Positions 1 to 10,183 of a stretch of 64,000 nucleotides of DNA are shown piece after piece. The stretch covers positions 1,178,001-1,242,000 of the forward strand of contig JAGMVK010000015.1 of assembly GCA_020747065.1 (NCBI GenBank), in the 5' to 3' direction. The position numbers and the translations under genes were made by a program. The notes beneath the pieces were generated by a model. It made no database searches, was not told the DNA's origin, and saw only the letters and a program-made list of their open reading frames with translations. Numbering within the stretch: position 1 is the stretch's first letter; each line of letters starts with the position of its first letter. Origin of the DNA: Cadophora sp. MPI-SDFR-AT-0126 (taxonomy: Eukaryota > Ascomycota > Leotiomycetes > Helotiales > Ploettnerulaceae).

Positions 1-257
1 TCGAAGGGAAAGCGCCCGAGATCTCTATAGGTGACGCTCTGTGTTTATTATACTCGCCCTTTCGAACCGAGGCTGGCCCATTGGCTTAGCTATAGGATCT
101 CTTATCTATACTACGATATCAGAAATTAAAAGTAGTCCATCTCAAAGATAAGCTCCCCACAGAGTTGAGGTGCAGCAATCGAATAATATGAAGGTAGATG
201 GCAGCCGCATTTCAACCGAAATGGAAGTAACATAGCCCTTTAATCCCTCTATAAAAT
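1..257. other. Unassigned sequence at window start
   Basis: Moderate-GC DNA downstream of the beta-galactosidase relic. I read it on both strands and recognise no coding or repeat signal. Confidence 0.4.
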
Positions 258-1130
258 TTATAAAGCTACCCCAAACTCTACTTCCCTACACCTTACAAGG
301 TATTGATTAGCAACCCCAGGTCCACAAGCAGCCGAGCCTACACCAGCGACCTTTCATCAACCCTCCAAAGCATTGCATTATCCTCTACCAAATCACAAGG
401 GCGTCTTGCTTTCGCTAATGTATCCGAACTATGCCTGCTCGCCGCCCAATTGATTAATTTCCCCGGGATAGTCGAACTGGCCCGGATTCCTGAGCCCCTA
501 GCCTTTACTACCACCCATCTCGTTTCCACCCTATTCCCAATTGTTCCCGAGGAACGTCGTACGGTGTCTGGAGCGCTTCTATTAGCAAAAAGTATATCCC
601 CAGTGCTTGACTAGCCCTTTTATCTGGGAAGCTCTCTCTAGGTCCGGGGCCGCAAAAGTGGCAGTATCAAGACGCTTTACAGACGAATATTAAGTCTAAT
701 CCACGGTATATAAGTTAGATGCGCTCCTGTTAGACTTCTTTTAATTTTCACCGGGATTGAACCAGCTGGTGAAACTACGTAAGTGGTATAAATATTGAAA
801 CCCCATGCTGGATTTGGTGGTGCGAGGAAAGTCTGCGTCTCTATTGTGATAGCTGATGTGGACGTGTCTTGCTGGAGAGTGCAAGAACGAAATTGGGAAG
901 TCAGATTATCGAGGCCGAAACGCTTCCAATATGAGAGGGCGCGAGGAGTGTTCTTGTCTGTTGGAGAGCGCCAGAAGCCTGGAATGAGCGGGACTTCGGT
1001 GATGGAATCGGAATCTGTGATTCGGTTACCGGAGGTACCCGGAAGAAGTCCATGATTGAGATAGCCATGGGTACGGTCGAAGAATAACGTAGAATGAGAT
1101 CTAGTTATCCGGTATTGAGGTCTAGAAGTC
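258..1130 (-). pseudogene. GH2 beta-galactosidase C-terminal relic
   Basis: Minus-strand remnant of a glycoside hydrolase family 2 beta-galactosidase, whose role would be hydrolysis of terminal beta-galactosides. From about 1120 down to 745 one frame runs through the start of the C-terminal lectin-like domain (FDRTHGYL, then PGFWRSPTDKNTP, then YWKRFGLDNLTSQ, then PAWGF), the typical order in fungal LacZ-type enzymes. Between 530 and 745 the frame is broken. The C-terminal signature then resumes (NWAASRHSSDTL followed by ARRPCDL), shifts by one base near 345, and ends with GVGSAACGPG and a short tail to a TAA at 258-260. The N-terminal two thirds, including both catalytic glutamates, are not found upstream: by 1731 another gene begins. 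The copy is therefore 5'-truncated and frameshifted. The family call is strong; the upstream boundary (1130, possibly about 1440) is not certain. Confidence 0.78.
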
Positions 1131-1730
1131 TGGACATTTAGGGCATGGGCTGTAGTATTGATAGCCCGTTGGCACGTGCAGGCACAAACATGGGCAGGAG
1201 AGTCAGCTGAGAGAGCAACTCCTCCACCATCCTCGTCTAATATTGTAATCAGAGACTGGGCCGCTGACTTATCTGATGCACTTCGCGTGGTTCCATTACT
1301 GCTATATGACTTAGTCTAGTCCTATGGGAAGGAGGCTAGTCTTAAGCAGGTATAGATGCAAAACCTTCGCGGGCCAGTAGAGGAAGTAGAAGTAAGTCTT
1401 CGTAAACGAAGCAGCCTTCCTCGATATCCTATTATACTTCGAGGTTAAACGGATCAGCGCGCTGGCTCAGCTTAAAGAAGGCAACAGAGCCAGCGTTGGC
1501 GGAGGTGGTGGAAGTGGCTTCGGAGTCGAACTGAATGCCAGTTAATATCATGAGTGTCAAATTAAGGTTCGAATAATTTTCCCTCAGCCAATTAGTACGG
1601 AGCGTAATCCGGCCGTGCTGACATGGAGAACCCCGCCACCTCGAGCCTTATCAGCTATTAATAATACTCATCACATCCGCGTCAAGTGATGACTTCACTC
1701 AACAACATGACATAGGAAAAGACAGCGGAA
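1131..1730. other. Intergenic; possible decayed upstream part of GH2 relic and promoter of next gene
   Basis: On the minus strand 1440-1520 there is a short open stretch, but I cannot place it in the beta-galactosidase fold. The plus-strand portion just upstream of 1731 would be the promoter of the membrane-protein gene. No motif stands out. Confidence 0.35.
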
Positions 1731-2567
1731 ATGCCGGACCCACGATCAGCAATAGTCTCCTGTACGGAGCGCTACCCACGAACAAGTGACACGCTCTATC
1801 AGCTATTCCTCTGCGCGATGAGCTTCGAGTGCGCGCTTTCGATTGCGCGGTACGACCACAACCCTACTGGCAGCCCACCAGTGTTCCTTACGCCCGCTGA
1901 GATGAACATGACACATGAACATATCTGCAAGATTAGTGCTAGAGAAGCCGACATTCCTGTCGAACCTCTCCGGGTATGTCTTCTTTTGTATAGTGTTGCG
2001 TAGAAGATTCTGACCGACTCGTAGTATCTTATTCCCTACTTCATGCTTTGCCCTTCAACAATTACTCTCATCGGAGTGTGCGCCACCTTTGTCGCGTGTC
2101 TTATCAAATGGAGACCCCTTCGACTAGATTCTCCGATCGAATTAATGCCGTTCCCTATCATTGGGCTGTTTCTGAGCATCGAGTGGACAAGAATTTTAGA
2201 ATCGATACAGATGATGCTACCGATAACTATTTGGTCTTGCTATTTTGTCAGAGCTCTATTAGACCCATTATACAAGTTGGCGATGCCGGTAACATATGCA
2301 AGGCAAGTTGAGCTTAAGAAAGAGGCCCGGAGACTAGCTAAAGAGAGGTGGAATAAGGGGATGGTTGGGGATATAGAGGCAGGGGACCTGAGGCATGTCA
2401 ATGAGCAGACTCCGTTGAACGGGGCATGCTTTGCTGGAGACGGAAATGGGGGTTATGTCGAGATTCCCCACAACGACGAGCTTGGGAGGGAAGGGGTTCG
2501 TGTCTCATACGATGAGTTAAGGTCTAATCCATGGGTCTTACAGGCGGATGATAACCCTTCTGCTTAA
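1731..2567 (+). CDS. Two-exon predicted membrane protein, function unknown
   Basis: I do not recognise this protein. The first exon, 1731-1973, begins at an ATG and ends exactly at a GTATGT donor in phase 0. A TAG acceptor at 2022-2024 gives a 51-base intron and reopens the frame at 2025, giving 261 residues with a TAA stop at 2565-2567. The middle of the protein has hydrophobic stretches consistent with two or three membrane segments (around residues 85-110 and 120-155). The C-terminal third is soluble and charged, rich in K/R/E and then G/N/D. Exon 1 contains a hydrophobic patch and an MNMTHEHICK segment. The clean splice phase argues for a real gene, although no homology supports it. It could be a recently decayed or lineage-specific gene. 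Confidence 0.5.
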
Positions 2568-3296
2568 GTGGGGTGCGCTTCCTTCAAGTTCGAGTGCATG
2601 ATGTCTCACGCGCTAGGATTAGCAAGACATTAGTTGGGATATCTTAATATTTTATGCATAAAGACATTCACGATCGAGAATTTCGTGCAAGGCACTACTT
2701 CTAGGCTCGCTTGTATTCGGACCAGTATTTCGACCATATCGTTTATGTTGTTAGATCTTGGACATCCGAAGTAGACTACACATACCATAGTATGACCCCC
2801 AAATGCCAGCGGAGCTTCAACCCTTGCAACGCCTCTGCATCGGCACCCTTGTTTTGGCGAGCTGAATCCGCTGCTGGGAGATCTTATGTTTAACTGTTCT
2901 AGAGGCGAATTTGATGATTAAGGCAATTGAATCCTAGCGGCTTTGAACGTGAGAGAACAAAAGGCACGGATTTTTTGAGCTGAATGCCTGTAGTGAACCG
3001 CTGGGGTAACTGGGACATTTCAGAGGTGTGCGACAACCACTAACCTCGAGTTTATATACGAGACAGCACTCTCTGTGGGAAATTAGCGTTTGATAAGTGG
3101 CCTCCTCGCACCTATCTGACTTTTACGATATGTAATAAAACAGCATTTTCTTTAACCTCTATACTAGGGTCTACTATTAACTCCTATCTGGGTCCCTTCA
3201 TATCTCAAATCTGACAACACGTCAGTCGCGGCCACTTCTTCGCACTACGCGAATACTACAATTCCAACACCCATCACCGTGGCTACCCAATCTATT
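2568..3296. other. Intergenic, nothing recognised
   Basis: Only short open frames without ATG starts or familiar motifs. Confidence 0.4.
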
Positions 3297-3674
3297 GAGT
3301 TGGATATACCTGCTCTCCAGCTGTTGTCACCCCAACCCTTGATCTGGGTGGGCTCCCACCCCAAATTAATACTGGCGAAGATACTTTTCCAGCAACCTCG
3401 GCCACGGTTCTCATAAGTACGCCTACAAAATCTATTGTAGAGCAAGTTACATTAACATCAATACCCATCAGCACCAATACTACCGGAGAAGATTTGCCAG
3501 GACAACGCGAAGATGCACTCCCAACTCCTGACTTAACTTCATCGCCACCCTCTTCATCTAGCAGCCCGGAGAACAGCGCTACCCCTAATTTGGTGATAAG
3601 CGAGCCTTCTGACCAGCCAGGCGAGGCTGCTGTACTCAACAACAAAGTCACGGCTAACTTTCTCAATTCGTAAT
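3297..3674 (+). pseudogene. Ser/Thr/Pro-rich coding-like fragment
   Basis: The plus strand is open for about 125 codons up to a tandem TAATAG stop near 3672. It encodes a Thr/Ser/Pro/Glu-rich sequence resembling the stalk of a fungal cell-wall or surface glycoprotein. There is no ATG and no upstream signal sequence, so it is at best an exon or a remnant. An opposite-strand frame is also open here but has less convincing composition. Low confidence. Confidence 0.25.
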
Positions 3675-5279
3675 AGGATCTACAATACACTTGTGTGAAA
3701 GGTACCCTCGCATTTTGTTTGAACCCTAAAATTAATATTGCACACTAATGGTCGGTCTTGCCTCCCTGTTTTGTTGCGGGCACTCGCTCGCAAATAGGGA
3801 TACTGGGCTGACGTTGATGTAAAACCTCAGCTAGTTCCATGAAGATTCTCTATCGATTAATCTATGTCTTTCCCCTCTGATCGCTCGTAATATTTCCTAC
3901 TCATTCGTGTGCATGATGATAACTGGAGACGAGCCTTCAACAATCTGAGAGTACTTTGAATTCGTATCGGACTGCTATCGTTTAGAGGTAGGCGAAGCTT
4001 CAGCTTGAGCTTCGCTTTTGCGAAACCATACCTGTCCCAGTGTGCTCAGTAGTGTAGACCTTGTACAACAATACGTACTATTTGATGATTAAGCACTTAA
4101 AATCCAACACTTTACGGCGTCTTTTGGTGAGAATGAACAAGAAACCTGCACTTTTACGCTCTTAAATCTGAAAATCTACACCGCCGTGACACTACTGAGA
4201 ACACTGTCTTTGTCCACGTTATCTGCCTCTACCCCTTCCTTTGTTAGAGTTAATCTATCTCGGGACATCCTCGATTTCCGGCATCAACACTATAATTGAC
4301 CACTCCTTCCCTGGTAAAGTCGGATTCCAAAAAGAACCACATCAGCCATAGGAATTCTCTTGCTCTAGACACATTAGACATATTCTCCTTCATGATTCCC
4401 TGTTGAGTGGAAGATACAACTACGTGATCTTTAGAGCAAAGAGATCAAGTTCACAGGATTGCCCGGGGAATATCCTTGACTTTGATATCTTTTTGCATCT
4501 GCAACTTGAGTATCAGCTGAAGATCTACCATCACGCGCCCGTCGATGCTATGCTCAAACAAAAATACCATAATTCCACAAGCAAGCAACTACCCCAAACC
4601 TTTTCACCGCAACCGAACCCACATCCTCGCCTTCCTCACCTAGGCTTGGTAATAAATCGACTACTTCGATACAATGACTAGTATTAAGTTTCTGAAGTGT
4701 TGGAACTGGGAAAGAAGAAATTGTGCTATTGCTATCGCTTTGAACCCCCAAATGACCTATACTCCTCTCTACCCAGAACTACCTCGGCCAGTATCGACTT
4801 CAAGCTCCCACTACTCCACTGCACATTTTAGCACAAATCGTGTCGACTCATATCATGTCTCTGTAATATAGCATTCAAATCTAGCAACGGATCGCCTTCG
4901 ACCAACTAAAATTGTGATTCCGTGGCTACCTAAATAACACAAGATACTAGAAATTCGCGTTTGTCTAACCTGGGGCTGTCTGAACTCCATGGCTAGGAGA
5001 TAGTTTTGTCTTTGATGATAGGCTCCATGCTCATCGTTACCCTTGCTGTGGATAAAATAATAAAGTATCTATTGTAAGTGTACAATTTAGACAGATTTCA
5101 ATAGAGCACAAAGAATGATCTTGACTGTTCAAAATAATATAGAGCCGCTGATCTAGTCGTCTGCTAAGCAGGAAGTTTACCTCATGTGAGCCGGCTTTAA
5201 CATCGCATCCGACGCTTTCAACATAATCTGCGGAATAATTTCTGTCCACTCTCTTAACGCTCTCGCGCACTTCTACTCC
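3675..5279. other. Unassigned region between coding-like fragments
   Basis: Stop-rich on both strands with no recognisable protein. A short inverted repeat (GCGAAGCT ... AGCTTCGC) lies near 3994-4017. The last few hundred bases before 5280 could be the decayed N-terminal part of the HeLo relic, but I cannot demonstrate it. Confidence 0.3.
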
Positions 5280-5670
5280 ATGGTCGATATAGAGCAGGAA
5301 AACAGCAACGAAGCCAATCGCGAAGCCCTAGAGCTCATTTGGCGCTGCGGCCAAAAAAAAAAACCGGCACCGGTGACACCGTCGACGCATGCTGAGTTGA
5401 CAAGCGGCGAAGATCCTCACGGGAGGTCCCAGACCAGAACCAATTCAGATCTAGAGTAAGTACAAGCCTAGTAGTACAGGGAGGACCGTCGCAGATATCA
5501 AGGAGACGTTTGAAATTATCCAACCGTTAGGCTGAACTGAAATCCGCCGTAGATATTTATCACCGCGACTCTACACTTCTGTTGAATTGAAACCTTGGTA
5601 ACCTACTACCTATGTGCCTGTTACGGGCAGCCGCCATGCCCAAAAAGCTAAAATATCAGCATTGGACCCA

Positions 5671-5910
5671 AAATGCGGGGTAACTTAGTGTGTTGCTTGC
5701 GTTATCATTTATCTTGTCAAAAGAAGGGTCGATTCTTAAAGCTTGCTAGCTGGTCTCTTTACCACAGGTCTATTTTAAAAAGACCTTCTCGAACAGATTG
5801 TCTCACTCATCGACGAGATCGAAAAATTATTCCCCGCGCCTCAAGCCCAAACCACCTTTGTCCAAGAAGAAGCAGCAAAAGACAGCCGCAGGTATCGATA
5901 GCCTGCTTTA
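5671..5910 (+). pseudogene. HeLo-domain (HET-s N-terminal-like) relic
   Basis: Two adjoining plus-strand frames, shifted by one base near 5780, spell the C-terminal half of a HeLo (prion-inhibition and propagation) domain. The first has a basic helix with RYHLSCQKKGRF then LASWSLYHRSILKR, matching the family's Arg/Gln/Lys-rich helix followed by K-K-x-W-x-L-Y. The second continues DLLEQIVSLIDEIEKLFPAP, matching the family's amphipathic helix with (L/V)-x-x-(L/V)-E-x-(L/A)-F-P. In HET-S and its relatives HeLo is a membrane-damaging cell-death executor often controlled by a neighbouring NLR. The copy is frameshifted, the N-terminal half cannot be read, and no C-terminal prion motif follows, so it is dead. 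The homology is judged by eye. Confidence 0.6.
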
Positions 5911-6446
5911 AAAAAAGATAAATGAAGTAATTGCAGGTCATGCATGAATACTATAATACCAGGATCAAAGGACAGGCCTATGCTAGGATGAATACAGTAG
6001 TCACTGGAGCGGGGGTGCGATCGGGGCATCTCACAAGTAGCATGGGGAAAAGGCTTTGGTCGGGAATAGGTACGGTGGAAAGTACTTCTGGGACGAATCA
6101 CAGTATCGTACTGCTGACTAGGTCTCTCGCTCTTGCGCCGTGGTGGAAATGTGAGAATAGTTTGGATTTCCACAGCTATCAATACAGCTAGTTTTTAATC
6201 TTCGAAACATGCAATGCCTTGGACATGGCCGAAAGGAGCGCCCTCTCTATCGGGTGATCTCACCAATGAATCCTTTCACATGAAAATGTAGGCTTTGCCG
6301 GGGTAAACGTAGGCTACGCTCAGGCCCGGATTGACTTCAGCTCAGGTCTGTGCACCCTCCTATTTCCGACCCTATTCCTGCGGGGGCCGCTGTTGAAGGA
6401 ATACACGGCGCCGAACCGAAGACGGATGCGAGGCCGCCTGATTACG
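5911..6446. other. Unassigned
   Basis: A GC-rich patch (6360-6440) precedes the foldback cluster. No gene recognised. Confidence 0.35.
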
Positions 6447-6612
6447 TACAAGTAGTTTGTTGGGGAAATAAACCCTTGAGCGGTCTCTATCGGCACTGGC
6501 CTCGGCTGGGGTAACTGACCAATTACATACTGGAAATTCTCCTTTTTATGGAGAAGAACTTACTAGAATCGCCCTACAGCTCAAGGGTTTATTTATCCAA
6601 CCTACCAAGTAT
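6447..6612. repeat. Foldback element A
   Basis: Arms at 6460-6480 and 6580-6600 are reverse complements with 19 of 21 bases matching, and similarity extends outward to GTACAAGTAG / CCAAGTATGG. The roughly 100-base loop has no coding capacity. The arms resemble those of element C (6760-6936), so both look like copies of one small MITE-like family. Confidence 0.6.
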
Positions 6613-6620
6613 GGAAGGGA

Positions 6621-6751
6621 GTGGACAGTGGGTCTCGTCCATTCAAGTATTCTGTCTTACCTTTTGGGGAAGTTTATGGAGAAAATTCTAGAAATCCATA
6701 CTGTTGAATAACCTCCTGGTCTGACATGGGCGGACGAGACCCGCTGTCCAC
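6621..6751. repeat. Foldback element B
   Basis: Arms 6621-6640 and 6732-6751 (GTGGACAGTGGGTCTCGTCC and its reverse complement, 19 of 20 bases) enclose about 90 bases. It is sandwiched directly between foldbacks A and C and its arm sequence is unrelated to theirs. Confidence 0.6.
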
Positions 6752-6759
6752 CCCCTTAT

Positions 6760-6936
6760 GTACCAAGTACTTTGGTCTTGGGATAAATAATTACACCCTT
6801 GAGGGCTTTAGAGCACAGACATGTCAAGGGTATTTGACCAATAAGTGAATTAGTATCACTCAGTTTGTATACAGAAAGTGCTAGAAGTATAAACCCTCAG
6901 GGGTGTGATTATTTGTCCTTGGACCAAAGTATGTAC
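6760..6936. repeat. Foldback element C
   Basis: Arms of about 43-46 bases at 6760-6805 and 6894-6936 are imperfect reverse complements with a few mismatches and small gaps. They contain ACCAAAGTA, GGAYAAATAAT and ACACCC-TGAGGG blocks shared with foldback A. Non-coding. Confidence 0.62.
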
Positions 6937-7266
6937 CGAGTCATGAAACGAAGTACGATTGGTGCTTTCCCCGCATCAGGAACTTGAAATGCTTAAACAG
7001 AGGTGCCGGATTAGATGGAGACGGGACGAAACTTTTGCGGGGTTGAATCGGCGGTTACTCTAGCCATCCAATATCCGTGCGAGAGTTTTTTGTCTCCTCT
7101 ATTGGAAGGTGGTGGCTGAAGCCGTTAGCAGCGGTGCTCTTTCGTTGAAAAGGGGCTTCCCAAACATGCTTTTTAGCTACAATCCTCATCAATCGGCAAA
7201 TGTGCGAATGTTTTAGAAGATTATGCCACTAAATTTTAACCTTTGAGGATTCAATCGATCCAAAAC

Positions 7267-8692
7267 ATGTCTCCCGTATCGCGAGGTTCGACAGCTATTA
7301 TTTCCAGCGTTGTGTTTACGTCATTGGCAGCATGCCTTATTCTAGCACGGCTCATCGCAAGGCTTACTATCTTAAAGGTTGCTGGCCGTGACGAATTGGC
7401 AATTACAATATCACTGGTAAGTCGCGACCAGACATTTACTCTAGATGTGCTCCACTCCTTTTTCGCCCAGGGGCGAGGCGTCTTTCATGCCTGGTAAGTT
7501 TTAACTTCGTGGAGAGAAAGACTGATTTGTTACTAGCTTTCCTCTATTGCATTCACGATTTTGGTCTGCGAACGTAAGGTTCTTGACTTCTGGGGCTCGG
7601 AACGTGTGGATTGACCCATTTATCTAGAGGTGAAGTACGGGTTAGGAAAGCATACCTCAGCAGTTAGTCTATATGATCTCGAGCGGGTACGGAGGGTAAG
7701 CATACAACCCTCAACAGGAATTGCGAAGAGAGTCTAATATAAACCAGTACCTGTGGTGGAGTATTCTCTGTTACAACAGTTCTCTTACTTTGACAAAGAT
7801 CTCCATCGTCTTGCAATACTTGCGCGTCTTTGTTGGGCCACGGATTCGTTATGCTTGTTGGTCTACAATCGGGCTTATTATGATCTACGGCATATGGACG
7901 ATCGCTAGCGCAATCTTCACCTGTGTACCGATCGCGGCATTCTGGGACGTGAATATTCATGGCCGTTGTATCCCCCATAAGTTCTTATGGTTCTTCAACG
8001 CTGCGGTGAATATTGCTACGGATCTGACTATTCTCATTCTTCCGATGCCGGTGCTTTCTACCCTTAGATTACCTCTGAAACAGAAGGTTGGATTGATGTT
8101 TATCTTCGCCCTGGGTGGATTGTAGGTCATTTGGTTGCGTCTCTATAATATGAAGCTGTACTGATTTCTACTACAGCGTTTGTCTTGTCAGCATTCTGCG
8201 GCTTCGTAGCCTATACATTGTATCGACATCCGAGGACGTCACCTGTAAGACTAAGTCTTAAATCCCAGGGCAGGCATCTTATTTACGGGGAACTTAGGGG
8301 CTAATACCGAAGCGGCAATCTGGTCAAGCATTGAAATCAACACTGGCATAGTTTGCGCATCGCTTCCTACAATAAAACCAGTCATCTCATGGATCTTTCC
8401 CCGCTTGCTTTCTTCCAACAGGGCCGACCAACCTACGTTCATCACCAACGGCAGCCACTCACAAAATCGATTGGGGCGAACCCCTGTTGAACTCGTAGAC
8501 TTTGGGACAACTCCCCAAACTATTTCGAAGGTGGAGGTGTCTGATAACCCTGTCAGTGTAACCAGGGATGGAACTCTGCAAGGAGGGCGCCTTGCAGATG
8601 ATGGAAGCAAAGTTATCTTGATTGTGACATCTGTGGCGCAAGATGTGGAAAGTAGGAGTGAGATGGGGAGTGAGAAGGACTTAGTCTACTAG
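7267..8692 (+). CDS. Rhodopsin/PTH11-type seven-helix integral membrane protein, probably damaged
   Basis: Fungal integral-membrane rhodopsin-like domain (SAT20/PTH11-like family), a plasma-membrane protein of seven helices with a polar cytoplasmic tail. Exons read: 7267-7416 (ATG; helix 1, then GRDELAI), 7537-7573, 7628-7695 (QVKYGLGKHT, SLYDLERV), 7718-8121 (QYLWWSILCYNSSLTLTKIS, then YGIWTI, FTCVPIAAFWD, DLTILILPMPVL), 8177-8244 (FVCLVSILRLRSLY) and about 8288-8692 (GANTEAAIWSSIEINTGI, CASLP, then the soluble tail). Introns 1, 2 and 4 (120, 54 and 55 bases) look normal. The gap between exons 3 and 4 is only 22 bases although it starts GTAAG and ends AG. The acceptor before the last exon reads ACGG where ACAG is expected. 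The protein is recognisable end to end, but splicing may fail, so this may be a young pseudogene. Confidence 0.75.
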
Positions 8693-10183
8693 GTGTGAGC
8701 TGCTGGTATTGTTGGGGACGCGTTTTGAACTTTTCGAGAAGCACGCGATCCTCTTGACCCGTGCGAAACCGCTATTTTATAGAATATTTTTTTTGAATAT
8801 ACAATTGTTTGCTACATGCGATTGTGCATCCGGATTCCTTCCCGCAGCATGAATCCCGTAAGCGTCTTTCAACCCCACACTCCCTTCCCATCTCCGGCAT
8901 ATCTGCCAAAGCAAGCTAATCCACCCCTCCTCCCTTAACACTCTCTGATGCCGTAAATCAATGCCGAGGACTTGCGTGGAAACAACTTGACCTTCGGAAT
9001 CTATATCTACTAACATCAAATCCTCAAACAACACTTTGCGGGCTTCTCGGGCCAAGGTTCCCCCCGCCATTGCCCAGGACCAAACCGAGCAGTCGATTCA
9101 CAACGACCCGGGCATAATGATTGACCTGAAATATGCGAGGACTCCCAAAACGGTAACCGCCAAAGTTGAACCTGTTGGGTCAAGTCAGTGGGATCAGCCG
9201 TTGCTAAGTGCTCCAGGAAACGCAGCTACCATCACGCTCCAGGACTCTCACGAGAAGTCTTATGGTTATGTAAGTGAGAATGATTCCATGCACAGACGTC
9301 GGAAATGCTCTGGAGAGGCGGATGAGTCCGAGCAAGGATTTGCTCAAGGATTACTTGAGGATTCCCGAGCTATTACTAGATCAATAGCAATGTATCGCCG
9401 TGCAAGGACGAGAGGGCCTCAAGTTAGCACTTGACATACAAACAAGGGCTGAGAATGAAACAGTTAGACATGATATGGGGCCAGGAGTTAAGAATGGATC
9501 ACAACCAGCTTTGGCAGAGCAAATTCAGCTCTCCATGCTCACATGGTATCCTCTAGATCTAGCATCTACCGATGAGGATGACGAGAGCACGGAATATGCT
9601 TCAGAGGAGCAGCAGAAGCACCAGGTGCGAAGTTGAGGTTCTTCCGCCAGGAGCTTGTACCGACCTCAGACCCAATTTTCGAATTTGCCAAGCCTTTCAA
9701 GAGGCCATGGTTAGTTTCGGTCACCAAATGCAAAACAACACTAAGCGAGCAACGATACCTGCGTCGACTGATTAAGGAAATATCAGTTATAAGTGTCCAA
9801 GTTAGCAGGGCATTTTTGGCATTCCGTCTAATAAAGCTTTCTCTCATACGGCGGGGTTTACTGGAGGTGCGGGGTCGGAGGCTCGTTTCAGAGGTGTTTG
9901 CTGAATATTAAGGGGATGGCTTCTATTGGATATCGTGTCTTGACTAATGATGACATTGCGGAAGAATTCAAAAGGAATTTTGAGACTCAAAAATGGACTA
10001 AGAACGCTAGAATGTAAGAATTCAAGAACTCAGATGCCTTTCTTGTTCATCGCCTCGCTTGATTACCCCGCACCCTTTCTAGTCATGTCAACTCCAGCCC
10101 GTCCATTCCCCGCAAGGACTCTCCACTAACACTCAGGTTTGCAAATCAAATCACGATTCATATTTTCATTGACCCTTAAGTTA
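8693..10183. other. Coding-like but unidentified region
   Basis: The plus strand is open at 9036-9434 and 9633-9911, and the minus strand at 8777-9070 has a true ATG at 9070. None resembles a family I know. The plus-strand frames are rich in Arg, Ser and Gln and end in a basic helix-like stretch. This may be a decayed gene between the rhodopsin-like gene and the HET relic. I assign no function. Confidence 0.3.

Noticed and set aside
3292..3690. 132-codon minus-strand frame
   Set aside because: No ATG start and less plausible composition than the Ser/Thr/Pro-rich plus frame; neither is firmly a gene.
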